A stretch of 64,000 nucleotides of DNA from Henriciella aquimarina (GTDB lineage: Bacteria > Pseudomonadota > Alphaproteobacteria > Caulobacterales > Hyphomonadaceae), in NCBI RefSeq assembly GCF_002088975.1, contig NZ_NCST01000065.1:33232-97231 (forward strand). Direction: 5' to 3'. The position numbers and the translations under genes are program-made. Position 1 is the stretch's first letter. Every line of letters begins with the position of its first letter. Positions 24,908 to 34,890 of the stretch are shown here, piece by piece. The notes below the pieces were generated by a model. It saw nothing but the letters and a program-made list of their open reading frames with translations. It did no database searches and was not told where the DNA came from.

Positions 24908-27562
24908 GTGAGCCAGTCGACCTCATACACGGCGAACCGCCTGGCGGCTCCTCTTTGTCGCCGGAAGGACAGGGGGCCCGAGCGTAGCTGCCTTAGGACG
25001 CTGCTGCTTTGTGCAGGATCCGCAGTGGCCTTCCAGTTCACAGGCCTTTCCGCGCATGCTGAGACGTCTGGAGGCAAATCTGGGAAGCCCTCCGCGCCGC
25101 AGCTGTCGAAGGATGCATCTGCCGACGATATCTTCGGCGCCCTGTTCGGTACCAAGCCGCAAAAGGCTGCAAAGCTACCTTATCCAGTCATCATATCGGG
25201 CTTGAATCAGGGCGATATCATCATGTCGCCTAGCACGACACCCGGTGAGACGGTTGTGGATCGCAAGGCGCTTGTCGATCTTTTGCTGCCCTTTCTGGTC
25301 GATGAGAAGCAGCTTGAGCTTCTGGAGGCCTTTTCCAGCCGTGAGCAGGTATCGACCGCTGACCTTAATGCTTTCGGATTGATCGCGGAGTTCGACCACA
25401 GCAACCTGCTCCTCAACATTGATGTGCCGATCGAGATGCGATCGGTTATTCCGGTTGCGGTACAGCCGAGCCTGCAAGTTCGAAATCTCGACACGGTGGA
25501 GCAAGCCCGCACCAGCGGCATCCTCAATGTTGCTGCAGGGACTCAGTATATCCACGCGAGTGAGTATGCGCCAACCGGTTTCGCGGCGACGCAGGTTAAT
25601 ATTGATGCAGCCATGAACGTACGCGGCTTGGTTCTCGAAACAGGCGTTCGTTATAGCGACACGACAGATAGCGGCGTTGTTCTCAACGATACCCGGCTGA
25701 CCAAAGACCTTGTCGACAGACGGATCCGCCTGCAGGCGGGCGACCTGAGGGCTCCGACCTCCGGCTTGCAGGGAAACCCGCAACTTCTTGGCGTTGCAGG
25801 TTTCCGTAATTTCGGACTGCAGCCATACCAGGAATATCGCACGAATCCGTCACAGCAATTCGAGCTGCAACGGTCCGCGCGTGTGTTGGTCTATATCAAT
25901 GGGCAGTTCATTCGCGAGTTCAGGCTGCAGGCGGGTCGCTACAATCTCACGGATCTGCCGCTTCAGAGCGCGGCTGGCAACGATGTGGTGCTGGAGATTC
26001 AGTATGATAGCGGTGATACCGACCGCGTCGTCTTTTCGGCGTTTTACGATTTCAGCTTGCTGAAGAAGGGGACGACCGATTTTGCCTTGAGCGTGGGGCC
26101 GACATCGACTCTCGAAGATGGCCAACGTGAATATGACATGGAAAACCCGGCGCTGAGCGGGTTTTACAGCCGAGGCTGGAGCGACCGGCTGACGTCAGGT
26201 GTCAACTTTCAGGCTGATACTGATCTCGTCAATGTCGGTGCAGAAGCCTACTATTCGACTGGACTGGGTACGTTCGGCTTGCTGAGCAGTTACAGTGATC
26301 ACGATGAGGGCCACGGTGGCGCCCTGACGGGCCTCTATCGCTGGAACGATGCCAATCTGTCGCGACAGACGCGTTTCGATCTTCAGCTTCGTTATCAGGA
26401 TGAGGATTTCGCCGCCCTGGGTGGCGCAAGCGCATTATACAAATATGATATCGCCGCACGGGCCTCGCGGGTCATGTCTGCTACCACGCGCCTTCAGCTC
26501 GCCTCCCGGTTCAGCCAGCGCCACGATTCCAGTGACTTCGACCAATCTCACTCGCTGAACTTTACCTGGAGGACGCAGTACGGAACGCTCGGTACGGCCG
26601 TCCGCTATGAAGACTCTCCGGGGCGCACTGGCTGGTCGGGCGGGATCTCTTTCAATGTGCGGATCGGCAATGGCTATGCCCAAGTCTACCATGACACCCG
26701 GACGCCATCGACCAGGGCCAGCTATTCCTCGAGACAGGACCGTAGTGTGGGAAGCTTGGGCTGGGATACGACGTATACCCATCAAACCGACTCTGACGAA
26801 TTGCGAGCCGGCGCGACCTATATCGGCAACCGCTTCGAAGCGCGCGCCGAACAACGTCTGGGGGCTGCGACGGCGGAAGAGGATTTCGGCTCCGAAAACA
26901 TTACCGAACTCGCCTTCGGCTCGGCCTTGGTCTTTGCTGACGGTGCGACAGCGATTTCCCGTCCCGTCTATGATAGCTTCGCCATCTTCAAGAAGAACAG
27001 TGCGGTGCAGGGCTTCGATATCGCTGTCGACCCGCAAGGCTCTGTCCTTGATACACAGCCATCCTATGCCGCCTATTCCTCAGGGCTCGGCGCCGCCGTC
27101 GTGCCGGACCTCAATTCCTATTATGTCCGTACGATCGAGGTCGATGCCCCCGATGCGCCGGCCGGCACATCACTAGGCGGGCAGGCCATGACCTTCCTGC
27201 CAGGGTATCGCTCTGGCTACATCGTGAAGCTCGGGGATGACCGCAATGTTGCCGTCATGTCGCTGCTCGTCGATGAAAATGGAGAGCCCGTCGCCTTTGC
27301 GGCCGGCTACGCCATCACCAGCGATGGCGAACGTCACCAGATGTTCACCAATCGTGGCGGGCGTTTCTATATCGACGGCCTGAAGCATGGCGAAAAAGTA
27401 CGTCTGGAATTTGACTCGCCAAAGGGGGCGACAGCCGTCTTCACTGTGCCTGAGGGGGATATCGGTGTCATTCGCATGCCGGACCCCGTGGAAATCCAGA
27501 CGGAAAAGGAGAGCGCACCGTACCAGGTCACAGTGCGCGTGATGGGGGCCGATGGAGCCTAG
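24908..27562 (+). CDS. Outer-membrane fimbrial usher
   Basis: 884-residue usher with a GTG start. An unusually long, arginine-rich N-region (about 30 residues) precedes the hydrophobic core LLLCAGSAVAFQFTGLSAHA; an internal start is possible. The N-terminal periplasmic domain is followed by the barrel. RVLVYINGQFIREFRLQAGRYNLTDLPL is the conserved usher segment, and the C-terminal part includes PVAFAAGYAITSDGERHQMFTNRGGRFYIDGLKHGE, a plug or carboxy-terminal domain feature. It forms the pore that polymerises and exports the pilus. It overlaps an alternative start of the next gene. Confidence 0.92.
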   Translation: MSQSTSYTANRLAAPLCRRKDRGPERSCLRTLLLCAGSAVAFQFTGLSAHAETSGGKSGKPSAPQLSKDASADDIFGALFGTKPQKAAKLPYPVIISGLNQGDIIMSPSTTPGETVVDRKALVDLLLPFLVDEKQLELLEAFSSREQVSTADLNAFGLIAEFDHSNLLLNIDVPIEMRSVIPVAVQPSLQVRNLDTVEQARTSGILNVAAGTQYIHASEYAPTGFAATQVNIDAAMNVRGLVLETGVRYSDTTDSGVVLNDTRLTKDLVDRRIRLQAGDLRAPTSGLQGNPQLLGVAGFRNFGLQPYQEYRTNPSQQFELQRSARVLVYINGQFIREFRLQAGRYNLTDLPLQSAAGNDVVLEIQYDSGDTDRVVFSAFYDFSLLKKGTTDFALSVGPTSTLEDGQREYDMENPALSGFYSRGWSDRLTSGVNFQADTDLVNVGAEAYYSTGLGTFGLLSSYSDHDEGHGGALTGLYRWNDANLSRQTRFDLQLRYQDEDFAALGGASALYKYDIAARASRVMSATTRLQLASRFSQRHDSSDFDQSHSLNFTWRTQYGTLGTAVRYEDSPGRTGWSGGISFNVRIGNGYAQVYHDTRTPSTRASYSSRQDRSVGSLGWDTTYTHQTDSDELRAGATYIGNRFEARAEQRLGAATAEEDFGSENITELAFGSALVFADGATAISRPVYDSFAIFKKNSAVQGFDIAVDPQGSVLDTQPSYAAYSSGLGAAVVPDLNSYYVRTIEVDAPDAPAGTSLGGQAMTFLPGYRSGYIVKLGDDRNVAVMSLLVDENGEPVAFAAGYAITSDGERHQMFTNRGGRFYIDGLKHGEKVRLEFDSPKGATAVFTVPEGDIGVIRMPDPVEIQTEKESAPYQVTVRVMGADGA

Positions 27563-27566
27563 TGTA

Positions 27567-28511
27567 ATGTATATACGAAACTGTCTCGCCATTGTGGCTG
27601 TCTTGGTGTCTGCGCCATGCCTTGCGCAGGCCGACATTCCATTGACGCCGGTCAATGCCGCGCCGCTTGAAAAGGACGTGGTTGACCCTTGCCGCCTGCA
27701 ATTGGCGCCATCGCCTGTCATACGCTATCGCGGTGCGCTCAGTCGTGGCTATGACAGTGATAGCAGCCGGGTGCATGCTGAAGTTGCCGCAATCGAGGTG
27801 GAGCATAGTGGCGAAAGCTGTAGCTATACCGTGCGGGTCGAGCCCGACGGCGGGCCGGGCACCGCTTCCCTCTTCTCCGGACCAAACGCGCTCGCCTTCA
27901 ATATCAGCGAGACAGGCCGTCCGGACGGGCCGGGTGACAATGTCGTCGAGGTGACCGGAATGATTCCCAGGGGGCACCCGCAAAAGCAGGCCCGTTTCCA
28001 GGTCGTTATCCCGCCCCGCCAGACAGCTCCGGCCGGCCAGTATGTCGGACGGATAGCCGTCTCGCTTTACAAGGATAATGGCGGCGCGCGGGAATTTGTC
28101 GCTCAGCAATCGGTCGAAGTTGCCGTCGATGTGCCGCCCAAGGTTGCCGCGTCCTTCGGCACCGACCCGCATGCGGGCGTGAAATCGATGGCGCTCGACT
28201 TCGGAACCTTGCTGCAGGGCCAGGAGAAATCTCTGGATCTCTCGGTCGATGCGAACACGCTCTATTCAGTCGATCTCGTGTCGGAAAATGCCGGGGAGCT
28301 GCGCCATGAGTTCACGTCGGCGGGCATCCCGTATGAGGTGCGTATGGATGGTCAACTCGTCCAGGCCGACGGTGTCCCCGGCGACGCCAGGATCCTCGAA
28401 GGGGTTTCAGGCGGTCAGCACAGCATGGCCTTCATGGTGACGGGCAATACGTTCACGGCCCTGGCCGGCAAGTATTCCGATCGGCTTACCCTCGTCATTA
28501 CCGCTGACTAG
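27567..28511 (+). CDS. Coat-protein-U-like (SCPU) pilus subunit, probable tip
   Basis: 314-residue secreted protein. Signal peptide about 1-21 (YIRNCLAIVAVLVSAPCLAQA). Two beta-rich halves are seen: one at about 30-190 with cysteines in DPCRLQLAPSP and GESCSYTVRV, and one at about 200-314 ending GKYSDRLTLVITAD, which looks like a subunit end. A two-domain last-gene subunit is typical of an adhesin-like tip in these operons. GGAG (27554-27557) favours ATG 27567; ATG 27552 would overlap the usher by 11 bases. Tip role is inferred. Confidence 0.78.
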   Translation: MYIRNCLAIVAVLVSAPCLAQADIPLTPVNAAPLEKDVVDPCRLQLAPSPVIRYRGALSRGYDSDSSRVHAEVAAIEVEHSGESCSYTVRVEPDGGPGTASLFSGPNALAFNISETGRPDGPGDNVVEVTGMIPRGHPQKQARFQVVIPPRQTAPAGQYVGRIAVSLYKDNGGAREFVAQQSVEVAVDVPPKVAASFGTDPHAGVKSMALDFGTLLQGQEKSLDLSVDANTLYSVDLVSENAGELRHEFTSAGIPYEVRMDGQLVQADGVPGDARILEGVSGGQHSMAFMVTGNTFTALAGKYSDRLTLVITAD

Positions 28512-28544
28512 GACGCAGGCCACGCTCACGCCACAAGACATGAA

Positions 28545-28571
28545 ACGGGCCGCCTCGGAGAGACGGCCCGT
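28545..28571. terminator. Hairpin between convergent pilus operon and M3 peptidase
   Basis: ACGGGCCG (28545-28552) pairs with CGGCCCGT (28564-28571), 33 bases after the last pilus gene. Short T-runs follow on the plus strand. Confidence 0.65.
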
Positions 28572-28614
28572 CCATCGTTTGCTTTTCAGGGCTGCCAGTG
28601 CAGGCCCGATGAGC

Positions 28615-30891
28615 TTAGTTGTCGATATCCACCGGCCCGGCTGGACTGCCTGTCCCGCCAACGTCACCGGGGGCTTCTGACGGTACGGCGAAGCCGCGGT
28701 CGCGCATCAGGGCGTCGGTGTCCGGGGCGTGGCCGCGGAAGGTCTTGTAGGCCTCCGATGGGGGGATCGTGTTGCCGACGGAAAGGATCCATTTCTGGAA
28801 TTTCGCGGCGGTTTCCTTGTCGTAGGGGCCGCCAGCTTCCTCGAAGGCTTCCCAGGCATCCGCGCTGAAGGTGTCGGCCCAGAGATAGGCGTAATAGCCG
28901 GCCGCATAGCCTTCGCCGGAGAAGATGTGCGCGAATTGCGGCATGCGGTGGCGCATCGGCAGCTCGTCCGGCATGCCGAGGTCTTCCAGCGTTTCGCGTT
29001 CGAACGTGTCGGCATCGAAGTCTGAGAAGTCCGTCATCGTGTGCAGCTTCATGTCGACCAAGGCGCTGGCGAGATACTCGGTCGTATCGAAGCCCTGGCG
29101 CGCATTGGCGGCGCGTTCGATCTTGTCGACCAGGTCCTGCGGGATCGGTTCGCCTGTCTCGACGTGGAGGGCAAACTGCTGGAGCACTTCCGGCGTCGGC
29201 AGCCAGTTCTCGTGCACCTGGCTCGGAAACTCGACATAGTCACGCGGCACCGCCGTACCCGAAAGCGACGGATAGGTCACGTTGGAGTTCAGCCCGTGCA
29301 GGGCGTGGCCGAATTCGTGGAAGAGGGTGGTCGCATCATCCCAGGAGATCAGGATCGGCTCGCCCGCCGCACCTTCGACGAAGTTCGAATTGTTGGAGAC
29401 AATCGGCGTGGTGTAGCCATTGATATTGTCCTGCGTGCGATAGGCGTTCATCCAGGCGCCCGACCGCTTGCCGGCGCGGGCATAGGGGTCGAAATACCAC
29501 AGGCCGACATGCTCGCCCTCGCGGGTCACTTCCCAGACGCGAACATCTTCATGGAAGACGGGCACATTGTCGACAGGCGTGAACTCGAAGCCGTATAGCT
29601 CGCCTGCCATCCAGAACATGCCTTCGCGCAGGTTCTCCAGCTGGAGGTATTGTTTCACTTCTTCGGAGTCGAAGTCGTATTCGGCCTGGCGGACTTTTTC
29701 GGCATAGTAGCGATAGTCCCACGGCGCGATGGTGATGTCGGCGCCTTCCGCGTCGGCGATCTCCTGCATGGCGGCGACTTCGTCGGCGACCTTGGCCTTG
29801 GCCGCCGGCCATACCTTCATCATCAGTTCCATCGCCGCATCCGGAGAGCCGGCCACGGCCTTCTCGATCGACCAGGCGGCGTAATTGTCATAGCCGAGCA
29901 GGTCCGAGCGTTCCGCACGCAGCTTCATGATGTCGGCGATGACCTGATTATTGTCGTATTCGCCGCCATTGTCGCCGCGATTGTAATAGGTCCTCCAGAC
30001 CTTCTCGCGCAGGGCGCGATCCTCGGAATAAGTCAGGAACGGGTCCATGGAGGAGCGGGTATTGAGGATGGCATAGTCGCCGCCTTCATTGTCGCGCGCT
30101 TCCGCAGCCGACATCGTGGCATTGACGACCGATTGCGGCAGGCCGGTGAGGTCATCCTCGGTCAGCCAGGTGACATAGGCCTCTTCGTCATGCAGCAGGT
30201 TATTGGAGAAGGTCGTGTAGAGCGTGGCGAGTTCCTGGTTTATCTCGGCCACACGCGCTTTGTCGGCCTCATCCAGGCCGGCGCCGGCGCGCTGGAAATC
30301 GGTATGGTAGTCCCAGACCAGACGCTGCTGTTCCGGCGTCAGCGTGTCATAATCCTCGCCATTGTAGATCGCGTCGATGCGGGCGAAGAGGTCCGCATTC
30401 TGGTAGAGGGAATCCTGAAAGGCGGCGAGCTTCGGGGCCACTTTGCGCTGAACGGCCTGAACTTCCGGGCCGTTCAGGCTCGAGGCCCAGATGCCGTAGA
30501 TCGTTGCGACGCGCATGATCTTTCCGGCGCCCTCTTCGAGGGGGAGGATGGTGTTTTCGAAGGTTGGCGCTGCGGCTTGCGAGGTCGTCTCGTCAATTCC
30601 GGCCTGCGCCTCCTCGATGGCGGCCTCCAGCGCCGGCTCGAACATCGAGACCTCGACCTTGTCGAAAGGCGGCACGCCGCCATAAGGGCCATCCCATTCG
30701 GCGAGGAGAATGCGCCAGTCTTCGTCCTGGGCGGGCTGTGTCATGTCCGGCTCGTCAGCAGTTTGCGTTTCCGTCGCCTGGGAGCTGCTCGTTTGGCCGC
30801 TCTGGAGATTCGAGGTCATTGTGTCGGTCGTGCACGCCCCGAGGGCCGTCAGTGTCAGCGCCGAAGCGCCAGCGAGCAGAATAGATTTCAT
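28615..30891 (-). CDS. dcp: M3-family zinc metallopeptidase, lipoprotein
   Basis: 758-residue peptidyl-dipeptidase of the thimet/Dcp family. The N-terminus is a lipoprotein signal with lipobox LTALGAC (Cys about 20), followed by a Thr/Ser/Gln-rich linker of about 40 residues. The zinc motif HEFGH is in TTLFHEFGHALHGLNS near residue 525. The remaining core (GLWYFDPYARAGKRSGAW) is typical of M3 enzymes. It removes dipeptides from peptides at the periplasmic side of the envelope. It is transcribed alone. The gene name is by similarity to Dcp; oligopeptidase A-type specificity cannot be excluded. Confidence 0.92.
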   Translation of the reverse strand: MKSILLAGASALTLTALGACTTDTMTSNLQSGQTSSSQATETQTADEPDMTQPAQDEDWRILLAEWDGPYGGVPPFDKVEVSMFEPALEAAIEEAQAGIDETTSQAAAPTFENTILPLEEGAGKIMRVATIYGIWASSLNGPEVQAVQRKVAPKLAAFQDSLYQNADLFARIDAIYNGEDYDTLTPEQQRLVWDYHTDFQRAGAGLDEADKARVAEINQELATLYTTFSNNLLHDEEAYVTWLTEDDLTGLPQSVVNATMSAAEARDNEGGDYAILNTRSSMDPFLTYSEDRALREKVWRTYYNRGDNGGEYDNNQVIADIMKLRAERSDLLGYDNYAAWSIEKAVAGSPDAAMELMMKVWPAAKAKVADEVAAMQEIADAEGADITIAPWDYRYYAEKVRQAEYDFDSEEVKQYLQLENLREGMFWMAGELYGFEFTPVDNVPVFHEDVRVWEVTREGEHVGLWYFDPYARAGKRSGAWMNAYRTQDNINGYTTPIVSNNSNFVEGAAGEPILISWDDATTLFHEFGHALHGLNSNVTYPSLSGTAVPRDYVEFPSQVHENWLPTPEVLQQFALHVETGEPIPQDLVDKIERAANARQGFDTTEYLASALVDMKLHTMTDFSDFDADTFERETLEDLGMPDELPMRHRMPQFAHIFSGEGYAAGYYAYLWADTFSADAWEAFEEAGGPYDKETAAKFQKWILSVGNTIPPSEAYKTFRGHAPDTDALMRDRGFAVPSEAPGDVGGTGSPAGPVDIDN

Positions 30892-31030
30892 GGTATATGT
30901 CTCCCGGTTTCCTGTTGCGGCGCAGGTTAAGAGACCCGCGCGGCGGAAATCATTTCATTGGCAATTACCTTGACGCATAGCACCCGATCCGGGCCTTCGT
31001 CCAATGCCGCATCGTCGCAAGGGGAGCAGT

Positions 31031-32059
31031 CTAGATCAGCTTGCGGCGCACATGGGCGGCCAGCTGGTCGAGCAGGAGTACGGTCACGAAGATGACCAGC
31101 AGGATCGTGCCGACGCGGTCATACTGGAACATGTCGAACCGTCCCTTGAGCTCCTGGCCGATGCCGCCAGCGCCGACAAGGCCAATGACGGTCGCCATGC
31201 GGACATTACGGTCGAGGATATAAAGTGTCAGCGCGGCATAACTCGGCAGCACCTGCGGCAGGACGGCGAGCCGCAGGATCGTGAAGTCCCCGGCGCCCAG
31301 CGCCCGCAGCGCTTCCTGCGGGCGCCTGTCGGCGGCCTCGATATCCTCGGCATAGAATTTGGCGAGGAAGCCCGCGCTATGCAGCGCCAGGGCGAGGATG
31401 CCGGCGATCGGGCCGAAACCGAAAGCGAGCACCAGGAACAGCGCGCTGATCAGCTCCGGGATGGCCCGCAGGAAGGAGACCCCGGCCCGCGCGCCGATAT
31501 AGGTCAGCCGGTGGGGGGAGTAGTTCCGTGCGCTCAGCCAGGCGAGCGGCAGGCTGACGATCACCGCGAAGAGGCTCGCCCAGACCGCAATTTCGATGGT
31601 TTCGATGATCTTGGTGATGACGAGTAAGAGGTAACCGCCCGGTTCGACAAGGAAGGTCTTCTCGATGGTTTTGGTCGTCATTTGGAGTGTGTCAGGGTCA
31701 AGCGCGCTTTCTTCGACCGAAACGGTTTCGAGGTGCGAGAAGGGCGGCAGGGCGTCTGCGTCGAAATCGGCAATGCGGTCGACAGGCGTGCGTTCGGAGA
31801 CGGCGAGGGGGAACATGCTTTCCAACACGCCCTCCTCATTGCTTGTGCCTTGGGGCGCGTCCTGCAGGCCGATGGCGACAAGCGCGAAGCCGGCGATCCT
31901 GCCGACCATGTCGTCGATCTGCATGCGGTGGCCGGAATAGGCGAGAAGCAGGAACGCCAGTATGCCCAGAAAGAGGGCCCGCGCACTAAAGACCGGCTTG
32001 AGGTGCCAGGTGGCCGCCTCGCCCGTCATGGCCGTGGAGCTGGAGGTGGGCGCAGTCAT
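31031..32059 (-). CDS. PhnE-type ABC transporter permease
   Basis: 342-residue inner-membrane permease. The first helix (about 27-45) is followed by a periplasmic stretch of about 110 residues, longer than usual. The binding-protein-dependent permease core starts near 155 (ITKIIETIEIAVWASLFAVIV). The coupling segment EALRALGAGDFTILRLAVLPQVLPSY has the EAA-loop pattern. ATG 32059 comes 1 base after the ATPase stop. It pairs with the PhnC- and PhnD-type proteins to import a phosphonate, phosphite or organophosphate compound. The phn-like set has no C-P lyase genes here. Confidence 0.9.
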   Translation of the reverse strand: MTAPTSSSTAMTGEAATWHLKPVFSARALFLGILAFLLLAYSGHRMQIDDMVGRIAGFALVAIGLQDAPQGTSNEEGVLESMFPLAVSERTPVDRIADFDADALPPFSHLETVSVEESALDPDTLQMTTKTIEKTFLVEPGGYLLLVITKIIETIEIAVWASLFAVIVSLPLAWLSARNYSPHRLTYIGARAGVSFLRAIPELISALFLVLAFGFGPIAGILALALHSAGFLAKFYAEDIEAADRRPQEALRALGAGDFTILRLAVLPQVLPSYAALTLYILDRNVRMATVIGLVGAGGIGQELKGRFDMFQYDRVGTILLVIFVTVLLLDQLAAHVRRKLI

Positions 32060-32060
32060 C

Positions 32061-32882
32061 TCAGGGGCTCACCACGTCAAAGGGACGGCTGGTTGAGGTT
32101 TGGTCAAACAGGCCGGCCAGCGCGCGGGGCGTGAGGTCGGCCCCTTCGCCGTCAAAAACGAGCTTGCCGGCGCGCAGGCCGATGATGCGGTCGGCGAAGT
32201 CGCAGGCAAGATCGATCTGGTGCAGGCTGCACAGCACGGTCGCGCCATACTCCCGGGCGGTTTCCCGCAGCAGGGTCATGACACTGCGGGCGGTGGCCGG
32301 ATCGAGGCTGGCCACCGGTTCGTCGGCCAGGATGAGGTCGGGGTCGTTCATTAGCGCACGAGCAATGCCGACCCGTTGTCTTTGGCCGCCCGAAAGCTCA
32401 CGCACGCGGCGATTGGCCTGATCTTCGGTCAGGCCGACCCGCGCGAGGAGGCGGCATGCCTTGCGCTGGAGGGGCGCCGGATAGGCCTGGAAGAGCGTGC
32501 GCAGCCAGCCCATGGAGGGCGCCATGGCTGACAGCACGTTCTGCGCGGCGGTCAGCCGGTCGGACAGGCTGCCATCCTGGTGCACCATGCCGATACATTG
32601 CCGGGCTTGGCGTCCGGATGCGGCAATCGATCTGCCCTGAACCCGGATCTCACCCGCACTCAAACCGACGAGGCCCACAGCGGCCCGTAGCAGGGTGGAC
32701 TTGCCGGAGCCGGAGGGGCCGAGCAGGACGGTGAACTGGCCGGGTTTCAGGTCGAAGCTGACATTGTCGAGCGCCGGCGGGCCATCGCCATAGGTCTTGG
32801 TGGCGTTCAGGAAGCCGAGTGCAGCCTTACCTGTATGGTTGGCGGCTGGCGGCTTTTTCAGGTGTTCTGTCTTCGTCTGCAT
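32061..32882 (-). CDS. PhnC-type ABC transporter ATPase
   Basis: 273-residue ATPase. Walker A is LLGPSGSGKSTLLRA, signature LSGGQRQRVGIARAL and Walker B DLILADEPVASLDP, all intact. It energises import through the adjacent permease. GAGG 8 bases upstream favours ATG 32882 (MQTKTEHLKK) over the in-frame ATG at 32897. The binding-protein gene ends 28 bases upstream, so D-C-E are one operon. Confidence 0.93.
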   Translation of the reverse strand: MQTKTEHLKKPPAANHTGKAALGFLNATKTYGDGPPALDNVSFDLKPGQFTVLLGPSGSGKSTLLRAAVGLVGLSAGEIRVQGRSIAASGRQARQCIGMVHQDGSLSDRLTAAQNVLSAMAPSMGWLRTLFQAYPAPLQRKACRLLARVGLTEDQANRRVRELSGGQRQRVGIARALMNDPDLILADEPVASLDPATARSVMTLLRETAREYGATVLCSLHQIDLACDFADRIIGLRAGKLVFDGEGADLTPRALAGLFDQTSTSRPFDVVSP

Positions 32883-32909
32883 GACCGGATGCCTCATCGG
32901 CGTTTCGTC

Positions 32910-33839
32910 TCAATCGGTTTGCATGCCGGCTTTCTGGAGCAGGGCCGCCCTGAAATCGTCGTCTATGAAGGCGATAGCGTCTGCGGCCCTGTCGAGACTG
33001 CTGCCATCTATGCCGGCGATGTACCGGTCGACCCGCTTGCCGCCATATCCGCGGATCGCCTCGGGGTTGATCCCCGGCGCCTCGTGGACGCTGGCAATGG
33101 CCTCGCGCAGCGTGGCTTTCAGTTCGGGAGAAAGGCCCGGATGCATGGCAAGCGGCGGGTTGGGAATGGGCTCGGACTTGGCCAAGACGCGGAAGCCGGC
33201 CGGATCGAGACTGCCCTGATTGACGGCGCGCTCGAAGGAAACAAAGGAGGCGCCTGCCGCATCGACCTGCCCGCTGCGCAGGGCCATCAGGCTACTGGCA
33301 TGGCTGCCTGTCAGGCGGATCGCGCCGAGATCGGCGAGCGGATCCAGGCCGGCGGCGGAGATCATGGCGAGGGGGTAGGCGAAGCTGCTGGCCGAATGGG
33401 GGGAGCCGAGCGCGATATCGTGTCCGGCGAGGTCCGCCACGGTCTCAATGTCCGAGCCGGCGGCGACGAACAAGCCGGCATAATAGGTGGTTGAGCCGTC
33501 GCGCGCTTCCATGGCCAGAAGCTCCGCGCAGCCACGCTCGCGCGCTTCTAGATAGGACATCGGGCCGAACCAGGCGACCTCGGCAAGTCCGGCGCACATC
33601 GCCTTGATGACGGCCGCATAGCTCTGGCCTGTATGCACCTCGAAATGCAGTCCGGTGGATTGGCTCATGGCATCGAAAAGCGGCTTGAAATCAGCCTTCG
33701 TGCCGTCTTCCGTGCCGCCATCCGCCGGGATCAGGAGGACGCGCAGCGGCTTCTCGGCCGAGCCGTCGCGCTGGGCGGCTGCCATCTGGAAAAATGGCAG
33801 GATCAGGCAGGCCATAAAGGCCAGGATGGAGAAGCGCAT
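32910..33839 (-). CDS. PhnD-type phosphonate/phosphate-compound binding protein
   Basis: 309-residue periplasmic binding protein. Signal peptide 1-22 (MRFSILAFMACLILPFFQMAAA). The family marks are LIPADGG, then LAEVAWFGPMSYLEA, and DIALGSPHSASSFAYP where phosphonate oxygens are bound in characterised PhnD proteins. GGGGACC upstream supports ATG 33839; a longer frame to 33920 would bury the signal peptide. First gene of the importer operon, divergent from the RpiR regulator, which probably controls it. Ligand unknown. Confidence 0.9.
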   Translation of the reverse strand: MRFSILAFMACLILPFFQMAAAQRDGSAEKPLRVLLIPADGGTEDGTKADFKPLFDAMSQSTGLHFEVHTGQSYAAVIKAMCAGLAEVAWFGPMSYLEARERGCAELLAMEARDGSTTYYAGLFVAAGSDIETVADLAGHDIALGSPHSASSFAYPLAMISAAGLDPLADLGAIRLTGSHASSLMALRSGQVDAAGASFVSFERAVNQGSLDPAGFRVLAKSEPIPNPPLAMHPGLSPELKATLREAIASVHEAPGINPEAIRGYGGKRVDRYIAGIDGSSLDRAADAIAFIDDDFRAALLQKAGMQTD

Positions 33840-34008
33840 GACGGTCCCCGGTCTTGCTGTCTTGTTTGCGTACGGCAGGTTTTCCGCAGTGCAGCAAGGC
33901 ATACAGACGACCTGTGACACCGATATTACACGCTCAAATTTCCCTTGATTATTTATGAGAATTACTCAATCAGGTTTCGAAGTCCCTGAGCTTTCATGCA
34001 AGGTTGAA

Positions 34009-34890
34009 ATGACGTCACGCAAAGGCAGCAAGGCCGACCAGCCCATCGTCGACAATGTGATGACCCGTATCCGGGTGCGTCAGGCCAATCTCGGCCCGAG
34101 TACGCGCTCGATTGCCGACTTTATCCTCGCCAATCCGCGACAGGTGGTCGGGATGTCGGTGACTGAGCTGGCCGAAGCCACCGGGGCCAGCGATGGCAGT
34201 GTCATAAATTTGTGCCGCCAGCTTGGCCTGTCCGGCTTCCAGCAGCTCAAATTGAGCCTGGCTCAAGAGGTCGTCCAGCCGGTCCAGTTCATTCATGAAG
34301 ATCTCCAGCAGGGCGATGACACGCCCACGGTCTGCCGCAAGATGTTTCATGCCGGCGTGCAGGCCTTGCGAGACACACTGTCCGTGCTCGACCCGGAGGC
34401 GATTGCGCAGGCTGTCGATATCATCCATGCCGCCGACCGTGTCGAGATCTATGGCATCGGTTCATCTGCGCCAATCGCCGAAGATGCGCAGTATCGCATG
34501 CTCCGCATTGGTCTTGATGCACGCGTTGTTGTCGACAGCCACATCCAGGCGATCAGTGCCTCGCGCACCGGGCCGAATGTCGCCGTGCTGACCATCTCTC
34601 ACTCCGGGGCGACGCACGAAACGCTCGCCGCTACCCGCCTGGCCCGGGAGGCCGGCGCAAAGACGATTGTGGTCACGAACTTCGCAAGCTCTCCACTTCA
34701 GGCCTATGCGGATGTGAAGCTCTTCACCATGGCGCGCGAGACGAAATTCCGCACCGAGGCCATGACCAGCCGGATTGCCCAGCTCTGCGTTCTGGACGCA
34801 CTGATCGCCGCGCTCGCCCTGCGGGATTATGAGGGCTCTGTCGAGGCCCTGCAGCAAACCTTCGATGTGTTGTCTATCAAGCGCTTTTGA
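34009..34890 (+). CDS. RpiR/MurR-family regulator with SIS domain
   Basis: 293-residue regulator. The N-terminal HTH (about 20-85) includes SIADFILANPRQVVGMSVTELAEATGASDGSV. The C-terminal SIS domain (about 125-265) has VEIYGIGSSAPIAED and VLTISHSGATHETL, the segments that hold a phosphosugar. RpiR proteins sense phosphorylated small molecules, which suits the importer and phosphatase next door. I prefer ATG 34009 with AAGG before it; ATG 33955 adds 18 residues with no ribosome site. Its 3' end overlaps the convergent HAD gene by 14 bases. Confidence 0.88.
   Translation: MTSRKGSKADQPIVDNVMTRIRVRQANLGPSTRSIADFILANPRQVVGMSVTELAEATGASDGSVINLCRQLGLSGFQQLKLSLAQEVVQPVQFIHEDLQQGDDTPTVCRKMFHAGVQALRDTLSVLDPEAIAQAVDIIHAADRVEIYGIGSSAPIAEDAQYRMLRIGLDARVVVDSHIQAISASRTGPNVAVLTISHSGATHETLAATRLAREAGAKTIVVTNFASSPLQAYADVKLFTMARETKFRTEAMTSRIAQLCVLDALIAALALRDYEGSVEALQQTFDVLSIKRF

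Noticed and set aside
33912..33929. Pho-box-like CTGTGAC-N4-ATATTAC before the binding-protein gene
   Set aside because: Only about 10 of 14 positions fit and it is oriented away from the importer operon; no other Pho box was found in the locus.
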